From Chrysoperla carnea (Eukaryota; Arthropoda; Insecta; Neuroptera; Chrysopidae): 64,000 nucleotides of DNA. This document shows, one piece after another, positions 49,640-63,600 of the stretch; positions within the stretch are counted from its first letter, which is position 1; each line of letters begins with the position of its first letter. Both the position numbers and the translations under genes were made by a program. The stretch is from contig NC_058337.1 in the NCBI RefSeq assembly GCF_905475395.1, forward strand, positions 90,948,368 through 91,012,367. The letters run 5' to 3'. The notes beneath the pieces were generated by a model. That model was not told the origin of the DNA. It was given only the letters and a program-made list of their open reading frames with translations, and searched no databases.

Positions 49640-51080
49640 ACTGTTAAAGTCGCTATGTAAACTACTGTACTTGTTTCTTTCTTTACAGCTTTTATTTAAC
49701 GCAGTCGGGTTGATTTTTTTAATTATTTATTTAATTTAAAAATATTCTCTGGTCATTTAATCAGAAAAAATATGTAAATCTTTTGCATAATTAAATTTTC
49801 AATAATAAAATGTTCTTTCCGTTTTAATACATGAGTAAGTAATAATGTTATGTTAATGTTTTGACACTTAAAAACCTTCTTATGTTATATACTATATTAA
49901 AACTTTTAAAGTAGTTTATTATCCTTAATTAATAACATTTAAAACCATAACTTATATATGTTTGTAATTAATTCCCTTTTAATTTTTTTTATTTTGATAC
50001 CCTATTCGATAGGGTTTGATTTATTTTATATACGTATTTCTAATGCGCGCCAAAAATCTGCCATTTTGATTTTTTTAAACATCTAAGGACACTTTTGTTT
50101 TTAAGAATATAACGATACCTTAACTGTCGAAAATATGTTTGTATTTCTTTCATAGAAAGTTACTTCTAATATTATTTAAGTTCTGCTAAAAATATTTTTC
50201 GAATTATACAAAACTTTGAATCCATAAAGCTAGTCAGCTTAAGTCAAATAGTGTTACGCCCAAAAATTGAAATTTGTGTTTTACAAAGGCCAATTGTATA
50301 ATTCATTATTCTGTGTCTCTTCAAAAAACTATTAGAGTTTTGCAACTTCTACTCTAATTTTTTTAAATCGGAAAAATAGAACAACTTTAACAATTTAATT
50401 AATTAAATATATACTGTGAACAGTTTAATGTTTACTATGAACAAAGGTATTTGGTTTTGTCTGAAAACTGTGGATGGAGGTATTTGGTTTTCTTGAAAAT
50501 ATTCACTCAACATATTAACTGATTATATTTCATTGCAATAAAAATCAAGAATTTCTTCCAACCTTTAATAAATGGTTAATTTATTTCATTACTTTAAAAA
50601 TAACATCATTTAGAATTAAAAATATGTACTTGAAACAATTTTTAATTTTTCAATCAATGACTTTTAAGAAAGATACATAATTAACCAACTATTTCTGGAA
50701 ACTTTTCCGCAACTAAAGTTGATACTTTTAAAAATAATCAAATGATTTCCTTCATCTGTCAACTATAAAACACTACCATGGCTATATATTTGTCAAAGAT
50801 GTTTTATCAAATGACATCATTTGGCCATTATATTTCAAAGCATTTTTGGTTAATCATTGATTATCTTCCTACATATTCAAAAATTTCTACTTCCATATTC
50901 GTGACGAGCATGAGTTTTCTATGTGTCGTTTTCCATGGTAACAATGTTTATATAATTATATGGATGAACATATAATTATAGGGTTTGTATATACGGCTTG
51001 CATTGAAAATTTAATATTTTCTATCAAATTTAATTAATAATACAGAGAAAGACATTTCACTTCAAAAAAATACCAAAATC
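49640..51080. other. AT-rich intergenic DNA, nothing recognised
   Basis: The frame at 50778-50975 has no recognisable family. No RNA gene or clear repeat. Confidence 0.4.
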
Positions 51081-51082
51081 CC

Positions 51083-51613
51083 GAAAGTCCTCATTGACCC
51101 GTATGCACTGATACAAAATTTATCCGGGGTCAGAGACACAAAAAACGATTTTTCATGAATATTTCGTTAACGGTCACTGTAAAAAAAATTGGTTATCAAA
51201 TTTGTGTGTTAGGAAATTTCCTACAAATAACACATAATTAACTTTTTTTGCAAAACTAATAGCTTTTAAGAAAATACATTAAATATAGATATAAATGAAA
51301 TATGCATTACAAAAAGAGTGGACTATCAACTTCAAAAATTATGAGCTAGCTAGAGAATGGAATGTGTGAAAATAAAAAATACAGATTCCGTTAAGGAGTG
51401 CCTACTGTCAGTACAATTTTTTGAATCGAATTTTCTTATAAACCGTTAGTCTTACGAAAAAAGAGTGATTTGATACTTTTTTGTAGAAAATTTCTTAATA
51501 TACAACTTTGATTGCCACTATTTTTTCGATATCAATGACCGTTCGCAAAGAACGTATTTTGTGATATTTGACCCCGAGTAACTTTTGTAGCGGCATACGG
51601 ACCGGGACTTTTT
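51083..51613. mobile_element. Non-autonomous DNA transposon (MITE) with about 55-bp imperfect terminal inverted repeats
   Basis: The left end, AAAGTCCTCATTGACCCGTA then TGCACTGATACAAAATTTATCCGGGGTCA and ACAC, is matched in reverse complement by the right end, AAAAGTCCCGGTCCGTATGC then CGCTACAAAAGTTACTCGGGGTCA. The core CCGTATGC...ACAAAA.TTA.TC.GGGGTCA is shared. The 530-bp body has no open frame. The target-site duplication is not obvious, so the superfamily is open. Confidence 0.65.
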
Positions 51614-51619
51614 AAGTTT

Positions 51620-54600
51620 TGTTTAGACCACAAACAGAAGGTTCATGCTAAAATCTAGCTTTCCGGGAATTTTTTCGATCATATCGAATTCATAATAAAC
51701 ACTTTCCCTAAGTAGGTATACGAATTACTAGTGCCTTGCTTAAATCATAAAAATCGCTCATGGGCTTTCTAGAGGAAAGGCATATATACAGTTTTTGAAA
51801 AATCATGAAGTTTTTATTTGTTTAAACAAGCTTTTATTATGTAGCTTATTTAAAATAGCTTATGTAGCTATTTATCTATGTATCTTCATAACGGAAACTT
51901 TAAATGTGGCTTCCACCCACTTCAAAACGTCGAATTGAATTGAAACTTCATTCACTTATCATGTACAGATGAGGCAATAAAATAATTTAATATGTCTGCC
52001 CGATTATTCTGAAAATAATCTTCATGATTAAGGATTATCTTAAAAATAATTGATGGTGGAAGTGCAGATACCAATCTATAATTTCAATAAATGATAAATT
52101 AAATTTATGCTAAAAAAAATAGAATGATTTAGAAAAAAATTATTTTATCGTATAAAATCGTTGGGTGCTTTTTTAGATATTTTTTAAGGACTTAGGACAT
52201 TACTATTTTATGGTCAATAAAATATTAACAGTAATTGAAATTATTATTTTCTACTTTTTAGTTCATTTAGTAAAAAAAGCTTATTTTTTCAGTTTTTTAA
52301 AGCTGCCTATAAACAAACACACATATAATAGGTTCGTTTTGTGATATATGAAATCGGCTAAATATAGCTAGCTGCTTCGAGTTGTATTTGGCATGTACGT
52401 CAAAAATTTAATGTTTAGTTACGTGGCCTGTAGACTCAGTTCATTATCATCGATATCAAAGCTCATGATTCGACGAAGTTTTCATTTTAAAACTATCTTT
52501 TGGTTCATTAATTTTTATACTCTGTATAAATCACCTTCAACTCCATTAAGATTTAAGTTGTTAGGTCTTGAAATCCCTTGTTGTGAGATTTTTTAAAGAT
52601 ATAGGGCACATATTCTAGGCGCGGGAACTTAGAACTTGGGATTAAATTGAAAGCCAAAAAAGTTTTTCAAAAACGGCAAACCAAAACGGTATTTTTATTT
52701 ATTCTTCAAAGATAAATGATTTTGCTGTGATAAATATTCTTTATAATTGAAGCTAAAACTTATGGTAACTTTCAAATTTCAGGTTTTCATCAATTATTAA
52801 GATTCAAATGTTTATTTAGTGGAAGAATCCTACATTTTTTGAAGTATACACAACTTTTTGAAGAACATGGAGGTCGTTTGGCGTTTACTTTGTACTTAAT
52901 TGTTTTGTTTTTAATTCTTCATGTATTCATTTATGTAGATTTTGGTTTAGTTCATCTGGCAATGACGCAATATTTATTCACAAACATTCTCGTTAACATT
53001 GTGTTTATACTTCGTGCTATAACATTGTTGGCTTGGAAAACATCTTATTAGTAACTATTTTCCATTAGAATATATTATAATAAGAAAATTTCCTTCCCCA
53101 TTCTCCAATTTCTGTTGAATCTATTATGCCAAGAGTTGATTTTTAAATGAAGATCAAGCTTAGCTTTTAAATTATTCGTTTTCTCCAAATGTTTAACTTT
53201 CAAGACGAAGCGATTGTCATACTTCTGAAAATCCTGTATACAAATTTTAAGGCTGGTTATATCAGATTTTATCAACTCATATGAAAAGCAAACTAATCAA
53301 TGGAGGAGCTTTTTTTGGGGGAATGAATTCTGATATATTACTATACTCCTCAGCAGAGCCATTGAACATTTGAATTATAAAATTTCTAACCATCTCAGGT
53401 GTAAACCATAACGCTGATTGGGATTTATTTGAAGATTTTTTTTTATAATATACCTTCCAACACTTTTCTTTATGCAAACTGAAAAATTTTATTGAATTTT
53501 CTGGTTGATATATTTTTATAATAGGTTTCGTAACTTTCCTTACAAGTTAAAACGTATTAAACATACTTACCAACAACACTATTCAGAATTTTGAAGATTT
53601 GTTTATTATGATATAAGGTGTTCTCGAAAACATTGTGGAAATTTACCATTTGTTTTAAATTTCTAAAGGCCGTTTGTATAGTATATTCTTAAAGAAAATG
53701 AAAAGTATTGAACTGAACGTGCTGTTTGTAACCTCATCAAATACTCCTCTCCGAAAATTGCATACATTTATCTTTTTACTTACTATTTATTGAATTACCT
53801 ATACATAATCAATTTATCATTTTCTTGAATTTTTTACACATCGTTCGCATTTTACCAGATAGCGTTTAGTGCCTGGTAACATTATTTACTGGTATGAGTA
53901 CATGGAAAGATAAAAATGTAAGCTAAGGACTGTTCAAAGTAAGGCTTTTATGGATGAACATAATACAAAATTGAGCTGTAAATTTAAAAATATTAAAATA
54001 ACATAAAGGTATAAAATATACCCATAAAATAACATAAAAGCATTGCGTAACAATACATAAAATATTAAAATAATAATTATATTTTCATTAAAAATTCAAA
54101 ATGGATACACACATGTTTTGCATGCTAAAAATTATAATTTATCTCGTTTAACTTCTTCTTTTTTATACCATACAGTCGCAGTCTTCTTGTTTATGGATGA
54201 TGATATTATTACAAAGCGAAGACAATAAATAGGCTTGGTTTCTATTTGATCATCATTTTTAAAGGCGTTGGTTTTTTTAATTCATGTTTAGTAGAGTTAT
54301 TTAAGATTTTTTATAAAAATTCTTTATTCATACTTATCTACAGAATGTACAATATAAAATGTTACTGTACCACTTGGGTTAGATTGTTTTTTATTGTGAT
54401 ATTTTTCCTATGATTATTCCCTCTTACCATTTTGAAAGGCTAAGTTAAGTGCACTTTCTTAATTTAGCATACCAGGTAAGTCATTGCACTATACAGAGCC
54501 CATTATGACTCTTTAGATTAATATTGGTTGCAATAAGAAGAACCGATCCAGTTACTCACGAAAAAGGTATCAGATTCAGAAATTCGTTGATCTGGGTTAC

Positions 54601-54940
54601 CCACTATACTACTTAATTGTAATTCTACGCCTTTAAGAGTATAAATAATTGACTTGAGTCTTCAATTTGAAGATTTCCCTGATATACATTCGAACGCATT
54701 ACGCCTGTAGCGTAGGTATTATTTCTGTTCGGATTTTATTATAGATATTATGATGAGTTAATTCAGAGATAAAACAATCCGTGGACTAAGTATCCTCAAT
54801 GGAAGGAATTCATATTTAGACTCCTTGGATTATTTCAGCCTAAAAACTTCTGCTGGCTTATTTTTCAGTATTTTATATAAAATTGAGATCTACATGTGAA
54901 AATATTATGGATGATGGCACCTGTAATCCTGCAATACACT
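51620..54940. other. AT-rich intergenic DNA, no gene recognised
   Basis: Small frames at 52393-52596, 52839-53051 (plus) and 53075-53477 (minus) show no domain; the one at 52839-53051 is hydrophobic but has no gene-like context. Nothing else supported. Confidence 0.4.
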
Positions 54941-54946
54941 TAATGA

Positions 54947-55258
54947 CAGTGGCCAACCGGCTAATAGCCGAGCTTGTTAAGGCGTCTTAACTTTGACTAC
55001 TGGCTGGAAGGTTACGGGTTCAAATCTAGGCTGTGAGAACAAAGAAGTTATTAGGGCGTTAAATTGATCACACTGTCGTCGCTTGGATAAGAACGAAGTA
55101 ATTGACTCCACCCACATCAAAAAAATTAATTGTATATATTCGGATGTAGTTTAAGAAATAAATTAAGATAAAAAATAAAGATGTAGGTGGCCTCTGTTAT
55201 AGACGTGGTATGAGAAACGGAGGTTAAACCCCATGATTATTATTATTATTACTACTAT
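54947..55258 (+). mobile_element. tRNA-derived SINE
   Basis: The head has an RNA polymerase III A box (TAGCCGAGCTTGTTAAGGCG, about 54965-54984) and a B box (GGGTTCAAATC, about 55016-55026), as in Ser/Leu-type tRNAs. The flanking acceptor and T stems do not pair, so it is not a working tRNA gene. The body of about 170 bp is followed by a simple (ATT)n tail, GATTATTATTATTATTACTA, at about 55233-55255. Target-site duplications were not evident by eye. Confidence 0.75.
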
Positions 55259-55269
55259 TCGGCTCTGGT

Positions 55270-57600
55270 AAAAGTTTAATTTAAAAGTTTAAAGGAAACA
55301 AGTTTTTGTTCTTGCCATCTTTAGTATTGAATATCGCAAGCCTGTTTGGCATGCAAGAAAAATCGTATATTCCTATCATGAAAATCACAACGTTAAAAAT
55401 ATTTCAATGATGCCATACTTCTTTCGAAATTAACCTTTTATAAAATTCGTAGCCACCAGTATGTAGAACACTCCGTAAGTCAAGCCATATAAATTGTGTT
55501 GTTATAATATGAGTGGTTCACCAGGTCGATTCGATTGAATCATTGTAGTTATGTTGGTTGTCGCATCTCCGTATACTTAGTATTAATATAAGTATAGTTT
55601 TTTAAGATGAACCATCGTATCAATAGAATCACTTTCACTTTTACATTTTATAACTGTGGTGGCTGATGATGAGTTTTATCTTCTTATTTTACTTTATAAC
55701 ACATAAATTTACATTTGGCATACATATTTTTAAACATAATTTACAATTTAATTCATTTACTGTTACAACAAAGTTGATTTCCAGAATTTAATACTGGAAT
55801 CTTCAAACTTTCCACGTCAAACTTTCTATTTCCATGTCAAAGTAAGACGTTTTATTTTAGCTTTTCATGTAGTTTTGCGAAAAATCGCTTAAACTTTATG
55901 TCTCGAGAATTGATCAAATTTTAATACATTGTGTTAGAAGGCTGGTAGGCTAAGTAATTCGTAATATAGGGAATGTTAATATACAAAAATACCGATGAAA
56001 AGAAGAAAACAATAAACACAATGAACTATAACTATTCCACCTACTGGACTCAAGGTCCCTAAAATTTATTTGAAAAGTTACGAAATGCGGACGAAGCGTG
56101 CACCAACTATTTTGATATATTAGATGGAATTTCAAACAAATCTATAATTTACATGAACTGAACTATAAAGCCAATTATGAGTAATTTGGAGAAAAAACCC
56201 TTTACAACTAACCTATTAAAACCGTTTTGCCAACCTTTGCTTTAGAGTGATTACTCTGATTAGAATTGAACAATAAAGCCATGCAACCACTCAAATCTAG
56301 CCCATCGTAGTTACTATTTGTTTCCCTCTCTGCATGACTTTATTAAAGCACAATAATTTTAAGTATAAAAAAATTTGTGAAAACATACCACGAACCATAT
56401 CAGATATTATCAGGTGCCGGTACAGAGAAAGAGAGTGATAGAGGGCATTTATTCACACCTGGCTTATGAAAGAAGCATTTTCGTTTACCAATTTTGTAAA
56501 TAAAAATGTTTTGGCTTTGTGTTTGATTCGAAATTACAGATCCAAATTACATCAAAAAGTTGTGGGATTCAAATTTTGCTTCCCGCCTCTTATGTTTTTA
56601 ATTAAATTTTCCAATGATTTTTGGTATTAATGTTATTAATTTGGAAACGCATTGGTACCTTTTCATCAAAAATAATAATACTCCCCATTATTATGAAATT
56701 CGAAAAAAGGAAATTATGTATATTTATGCTACAAAAATTTTGACGATAATTTCCATTGAAATATGAACCGTTATTTACAAAATTTTTTAACGAGTTTTAG
56801 AAACTTAAATTTTAAGAGGAATCGACACATTGCATATTAAAAAGTAAAAATTAAATATAATACTCTTACCAATCGCAATGGAGACAATACAATGCTATGT
56901 AGAATATTTTATGTAAACTGAGAATGAATTAAATTATGCTGGAGTTGAGAAGAGCCGGATGATAACAATATGCTAAAAAAAATCGAGTATATAATTATTT
57001 CCACGTTAAAGAACATAGTGAGACATCTATGCAAATCTATCAAAACTATGATGAATTTTATCTGAAACATTCACCAATTTTTTAAGTTCAATAACCATAA
57101 AAATTATAAAAAGTATTTTAAAATAAAAATAAACAACTTATTTAAAAATATAAAAATTTATTTCCATTTATATATTATATTTATTTATTTTTTTTTTTTT
57201 AAGTTTTTTTTTAAATACATTTTTATTGTACTCATTTTGGGATTGTTATTTGGAAAAGAAAAAAACAAAAATAAAAATGGGTTATTGAAGAAAGACACAA
57301 ATGTGTTGAATGTAAAAGAAACATAAACTTAGAACTGACTTAGAATTTTCAGAAACATGAGGATGAATGTGAACACAAAAATAAAAAAATAAAAACTATA
57401 AAAGAAAATTGACTTGTTTTGTTTTGTTTTCCGTTTGGCTCGTAATCATTATATCATTGCGTATGTGTGCATTTGGGAATCCACAAAATAAAAATAAAAA
57501 TTTTTGAAAAAACAATTTGTTTATAATTTTTCTCCTCATTTAAGAGATCATCTCAACATTCTTAAGTAATAACTAATTTTTAATAAAATTATCATATCTT
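55270..57600. other. AT-rich DNA including the probable 3' region of CPR gene 4
   Basis: No gene recognised. From about 57150 to 57614 the minus strand is U-rich (A-rich on the plus strand) and is likely to be the 3' untranslated region of the gene that ends at 57615. An AATAAA lies immediately after the stop (57606-57611) and others lie near 57150-57190. Confidence 0.4.
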
Positions 57601-57614
57601 TTTAATTTATTTGA

Positions 57615-60600
57615 CTATTTTTTGCCGGCACGTGGAGCTTCTGTGGTTGATGGTAATGATAATAAGTATTCCACAGCTTTGGCGATTGCTTCTGGAACTG
57701 GAGGAGGTGTTGGTAAATGATCACCAACTGGTACAAAGCCCCTTTCGTCATCGGCAGTGTATGATAAGTTAATAACGGTTCCGTCAGGTGCTGTCCATGA
57801 TGCCGAACCAGAGGTAATAATCACATCAGATGTGTCTGGGCCAGTTGCCTTTTTTATTGTTCCAACTTCTTGCGCTTTAATACCATTAGCTGCTTCATAA
57901 CTGTAATTTGAAACATAAAAAATATAGTTTGAAGTGTGTTGATATATAGGAATCAAAAAAATAAATTTAAGTTAAAACTTTTGAAGTTTCATAGAGCAAT
58001 AAAAACATTCAGCTTTCATACGCTAGCTCTCAAGAACTTGATCCTGGTCTAAAAATTGACTTAAGGATAGTGACTCGCCGGTAATTGCAAAAAATAAATG
58101 AGATAATGATCCGATTTTTAGTGTGTTACAGTTAAGAAAACATATAAAAAAAATTTGAAAATGGTTTCTTGATAGAATGTATTCCTATCCTTAACGTGTT
58201 AAATATCGACAGACTCGAAAATTTAAAGCAGCGAATAGAGGCGATCAATGCTTCTAAGGTCAAAACGTCGTTAAAAATACCTTAAGTTAAATATCTTTAA
58301 AATCATATTCGAATTGTACATATATTATATACAAACAGACCAAATGATGCCCCTGTTATGCCCGTACAAAACTAAAGAATTCTAAGAATAATTCAAAATA
58401 AAATAGTCTTCAAGACCTTTTACTGAAAGCCATACACGAAAATGTAACGTTAAAAATTTTTTTAATTATCCTCAAATTATAACGGGCGGTGTATTAGGGG
58501 TGCTATTTTAATTTTTTGAGCATAAAATATGTTATATTGAAATAAACTCATCAAGGCTTTTGTATTAATACCAAACCCAATATACATATCGTACAAATTG
58601 TTTTTTAGTACGTAACCTTTCATGACTTTTGATTGAATACCCCCACATGATACAACGGCCGTCGCACCCTACTGAGCTCAAAAACTTATAACATACCAGT
58701 CTTCAAGAGGATCCAAAGTTTTTTTTAGCAAATGGTTATCAAATCACATGCAGCATTTTCCTATACTCATATATTGTTGAAAAAAAAATCTGCCCTAGAA
58801 AGTTATTTTCATTGATTTTAAATGAAAATTTCTCACTCAGTTATCCAATCAATGCCTTAGAAGTCTTATAAGAAAGTCAAATTTCCTACAATAATAATCT
58901 AAAAAACTAACAAAAAATGCAAGTTGCTATTTTTTTCACATGTTGAAGCCAGTAAGGTTTAGGTTTGTCTTTTTTACTTCCTTGTATAAAGTTAAGGAAG
59001 GTTAAAGTATTGTTTTCAAGAGAAAAGCGGGTACTCTGTTATATCCATTGAAGCATCTCTTTATCATTTTGACAAAAATATTAAAAATAAAAATTAGTTT
59101 TTGGGAAAAAACTTTATATACCCTATATATGAAATGTAAAAGAGTACATTGACTTAAGACCCAAGTTTGTAACGCTTAGAAATATTTATGCTACAAACAA
59201 AATTTTGATATAGATGTTCATAAAATCACCTAATTAGTCCATTTTCGTTTGTCCGTCATCACAATAATTCAAAAACAGAAGGAGATATCAAGCTGAAATT
59301 TTTTTTACCGTGTTCATAACGTAAGAAGTGAATTTGAGGACGTAAAAAGTGAACTTGAAAGTGAAATATTTCTTATCTAAAAATTAATAACTTTGTTTGA
59401 AACATTTTTTCATAAATATCCTTCTATTTCCGTGAGGCTTTAAAATAGGGCAAAACTATAGTTTTCATTTTTTCTAAAACTATTAAACATTGAGAGTTGA
59501 CTTGATTGTAGATAGTTTCAAATAATGAGTAAATTGAATCTTATTTTATACTAAACCCGTCCGATAATATTAGAGAAACAAGGCGTTTGATTTTTAACGG
59601 TAAAAAGTGGCTTTTTTTCATAAATTGATAGTTTTGGTTTTTAAACTTATCCTATTTGTAAAAGTACTAATACTTAAAAATAACACATAAAAAAAAGATA
59701 TTTCAAGATTCTCTATCAATTTGGGTTACCAAGTTAAGATTCGTACAAAAACGTACTTATCCAAATCTGGAAATTATAACTATTAATCATTGACGTGAAA
59801 GTTTCGTATATTTACGTATACTTCAATACTGACAATAAACTGTGTAATTTGTCTATATATAAAATAATTATTCGCATAACAAAAAATATTATATGAAGAT
59901 AATAGTATTTATTTAATAAAAATAAAATAAACTTATATGATTTAATGTTTATATTATTAATTATATTATATATTGCATGTCTTTTAAATTATATTATGTA
60001 ATTTGGTATTATATTGTTTAATAAAACTTTATATGTCAACAATGAATATATTCTTTTTTTTATTCAATTCTATAACAATGGGAAATTTTTGTTATTATTA
60101 CTTAATTATGAACATTCATTAATATTTAATATATATTATTTATTAATTAACATTCTTTCAAGATTCTTTTCAATGATTTGCTTGTTTATTCTACGTTAGA
60201 GGTGCAAAAAGATCATATCAAACTGTTGGATTTTTTTCACATAGAATTAAATTTAAAAATAGATGGAAATATAATCAAACTAGTCCTAAGGCAATTTATT
60301 ATTTGCTGCTCGCATGTTGTAACTATGAATTAAATACCATTTAAGGTGATTTGAAAATTACGATTTGTCTATTTTCCTTGAAATAACTACTGTGAAAGTT
60401 ATAAAAAGTTTATCTGCGTCATGACAATGCAAACAGTTTATGTATTTTTCTTATTATCCAAAAAGGGCTATGGTTTTAATGGCTAAAACAAAAGCTTTTC
60501 TTAGAATTGAGTCTTGTAAAGAATTTTGTAGAAATTACATCAAACGGTTATTTTAAAATTGTATAGTTTTTTTAAAAATACTGCCTTTTTTTGTTTTCGT

Positions 60601-63600
60601 TCTACAGGTCATGGACGGTATAAGATATTTATTTAAAAGTTAAGTATTACTTCTTAAATTTAATTTTTTCCGAAATCGCGCAAAACAAATAAGCTAAATA
60701 TCAATTATGAAGAGAAGAAGTTCGGATAATGTTTTGATTCTATAAAATCCAAGACCTCAGCTTCTGTAGTCATTCATCAATTTAGTTTTTACATAAATGA
60801 GTTGTTACAATTTTGGGCAAAAAACAAATATTAACGAAATCTGTTCTTCAAATAGTTTAATTTACTTAAAGTTTCAAATTATAAATGTAAGTTTATTTTA
60901 TCCAAAACAAGTTCAAAACAAAAACCCAAATAATTGTTGAAAGAATCATCAAGATTTTATATCCTAGCTCTACAGTCCAATACTTAGACAACCGTAAACA
61001 ATTAGGACTATTTATTTCAAGGAAGATACCGCTGAAAGACTTTCCTGAAATGAAGTTTAACTTACCTCCATTGGTATCCACCATCTGGGTCTTGATTTGA
61101 TGATTGACTAATGATAGCAACTTCTTCATCCTTTTGTGGTTGTGGTCGAGCATAAACATAGGACAAACATACGGCAGCAATGACTAGTAGCTATAAACAA
61201 ACAAGAAGTATATTTTTATTTAAACATAAACATAAAAAAAAACCATTGAAAATAATTAAGTTTGAGTGTACTTCTGTATTCGTATACATATTGCATATTT
61301 AATTTATCCTTGAGCATTAATGAAACATGGACTTTTTCTACAGAGATGAATACAAACGGTTGCATGAAAGAGTTAGTAAACAACGCAAAAAAGTTACTAA
61401 TGATAAAGTGAGTTAGCAAAAATTTATCTGAAAATGAGTGAAAACTTTTATTATTATGTATATAAAAAAAAGTTGAATTATTTTGGATGTAAAACTAATT
61501 TAAATGCTTTATTTAAAATAAATAATATTTTATGTCTATATAATTATAATTTTCTTTATTACATACAATATATCTACCCTGAATTACATAAAATTGAGGC
61601 TTTTATCATTTAAAGAAGAACCAGAATGTTTAAAAACATAAAGCCTATTAAGTAAAGAATAAAACTATCTATCTATTAAGTAAAGTATGAAACTATATCT
61701 ATAGTTTCATCCTTTCAGTTTAGATAGAACAACCATTGGCTATGACGGTTGCTATCTTTCTTTTGCCAAAACGTGGTTCAATCACCGAAGATATTCAGTT
61801 AATTGAGATCAATGATGACGATCTCTTTTTTTATCAACCATGAATTAATCATAAAAATTTTTTTAGAATTGGGTTAATTGGGAACTTTATTCATAATGCT
61901 AAGTAATTCATTTCTAAAGTACACAGCCCCCTAGGAAATTTTATGATCATTATTACCTATGTCTAGCGTCTGACTTTCCATTACAATGCAAATATCGTCC
62001 GGAGTTTAAGTTTTTTACCGGGTATAGTTAATTTTCTTTCTGGGATTATTGTCTGAGCTATCAACGCCCAATGTTTATGAGTAATAAACTTAATTTTTAT
62101 TAGGTTAGAAACTAGATGAATTTAGAATGGAAATGTCCCTGCTTTCAAACGAAATTTGAATGTCATCATGCCAAGTTTTAGGATCACAATTGAATAGCAC
62201 CTATCCCTACGTCTCCTTACTTCATTTTATTACCTTAAAAATTCGCGTAATTTACTTGTCCAATTAAAAAGATGTGTTTATTTTGTACAATATGATGATA
62301 TAGTACTTAGTAATTAAATGCCTAAGTAAAGAGTAAATCATCAACCATAAAAAAGAACATGTATAAATAAAATGTATATTTTATAAGGTTTTTCCTCAAA
62401 AAATAATTTTGGTATAACTTGAATTGTGATTCAAGAAAGGTTCAGGTTAAATTAAGCGTGTTATGCTGTACACACACGGCAATGTTTTGAATATTTTTCT
62501 GAATTATATCTAAAACAGCAATGACGTTGTTACAAGAAACATTTTATCTTGAGATGTTTAACACTTTTTTTAAAACCCGACTAACAAAGAGAGCGGTTAT
62601 TAAGTTTAAGGTGTCTATCTGTTCTATCTGTGTGGTTGTCTGTTTGTCTGTGGAATCGTAGCTCTAAACAGATTAACCGATTTTGACTTATTTTTAACCC
62701 ACGAATTCAAAAATAAGTAAGACCGCTATGTGTGTGTGTGTCTGTCTGTGGCATCGTACCGCCTAAACGGATGAATAAAATTTGAAATTTTGTTTCGTTT
62801 GAAAGGTAACTTAATGGTTAGTGTTCTTAGCTATCTTTCAAGTGCGAGTTTAGGATTCCGTACACGTAAAACTAAACAATTGGCCATGATCTTCAAAATC
62901 AGTTCAATTTGGAAAACTCTTTAAGGAACAAGGTAATTTATTCACCATCGTCAAAGAAATTTATAATACTTTTTGCATTAGGAGTTTTTGAATAAGAGTT
63001 TTTCATGGTAAAAAAATGTTGTGTTTGATTAATGTGTACTGAAAATACCCTTATGCGAATCTGACTATCAAACATTTTTGCATGATCAATGTATATTAAA
63101 ATGTCTTTCAATGAAACAAAATGTTTTATCAAAATACCGACAAAATCATCGAAAATATTCCGTATCTTCCTAGTGCGACTTCCTTGACGTATAATTCAAT
63201 TTTTATTTTCCCAATGTTTTAAAGGTATGAGATTGCAAGTACGTACAAACAGTCTTATCCCAATCTCGAGAGCAAGAGCTACATTTGAAAACTAATTGTC
63301 AAAATAACCAATATACTAAAATTTTAAAAATATATTTTCGTCACAACCAGGTCCAGGTCAGATACATTTGGTAATATTTATTTTATATTTATTTCGATAA
63401 TATTTTGATAGTTTATATTTTACAATGAAAATTTTGATTTTATTATTAAGCTACTTTAAATCAAAGACTGGTTTTGGAACAGTAAACAACCCTGCCTCTA
63501 AATATTCAGTTCAATGAATGCAATTTGATGCATAACCAAAGTATATTTAAGAAGGGATTTGCAGATGTAAGTTTAAGAGGCTTTTTCCAAACTTTGGAAC

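Noticed and set aside
54947-55030. Functional tRNA-Ser or tRNA-Leu gene
   Set aside because: The A and B boxes are good, but the acceptor and T stems do not pair and a SINE body with a repeat tail follows.
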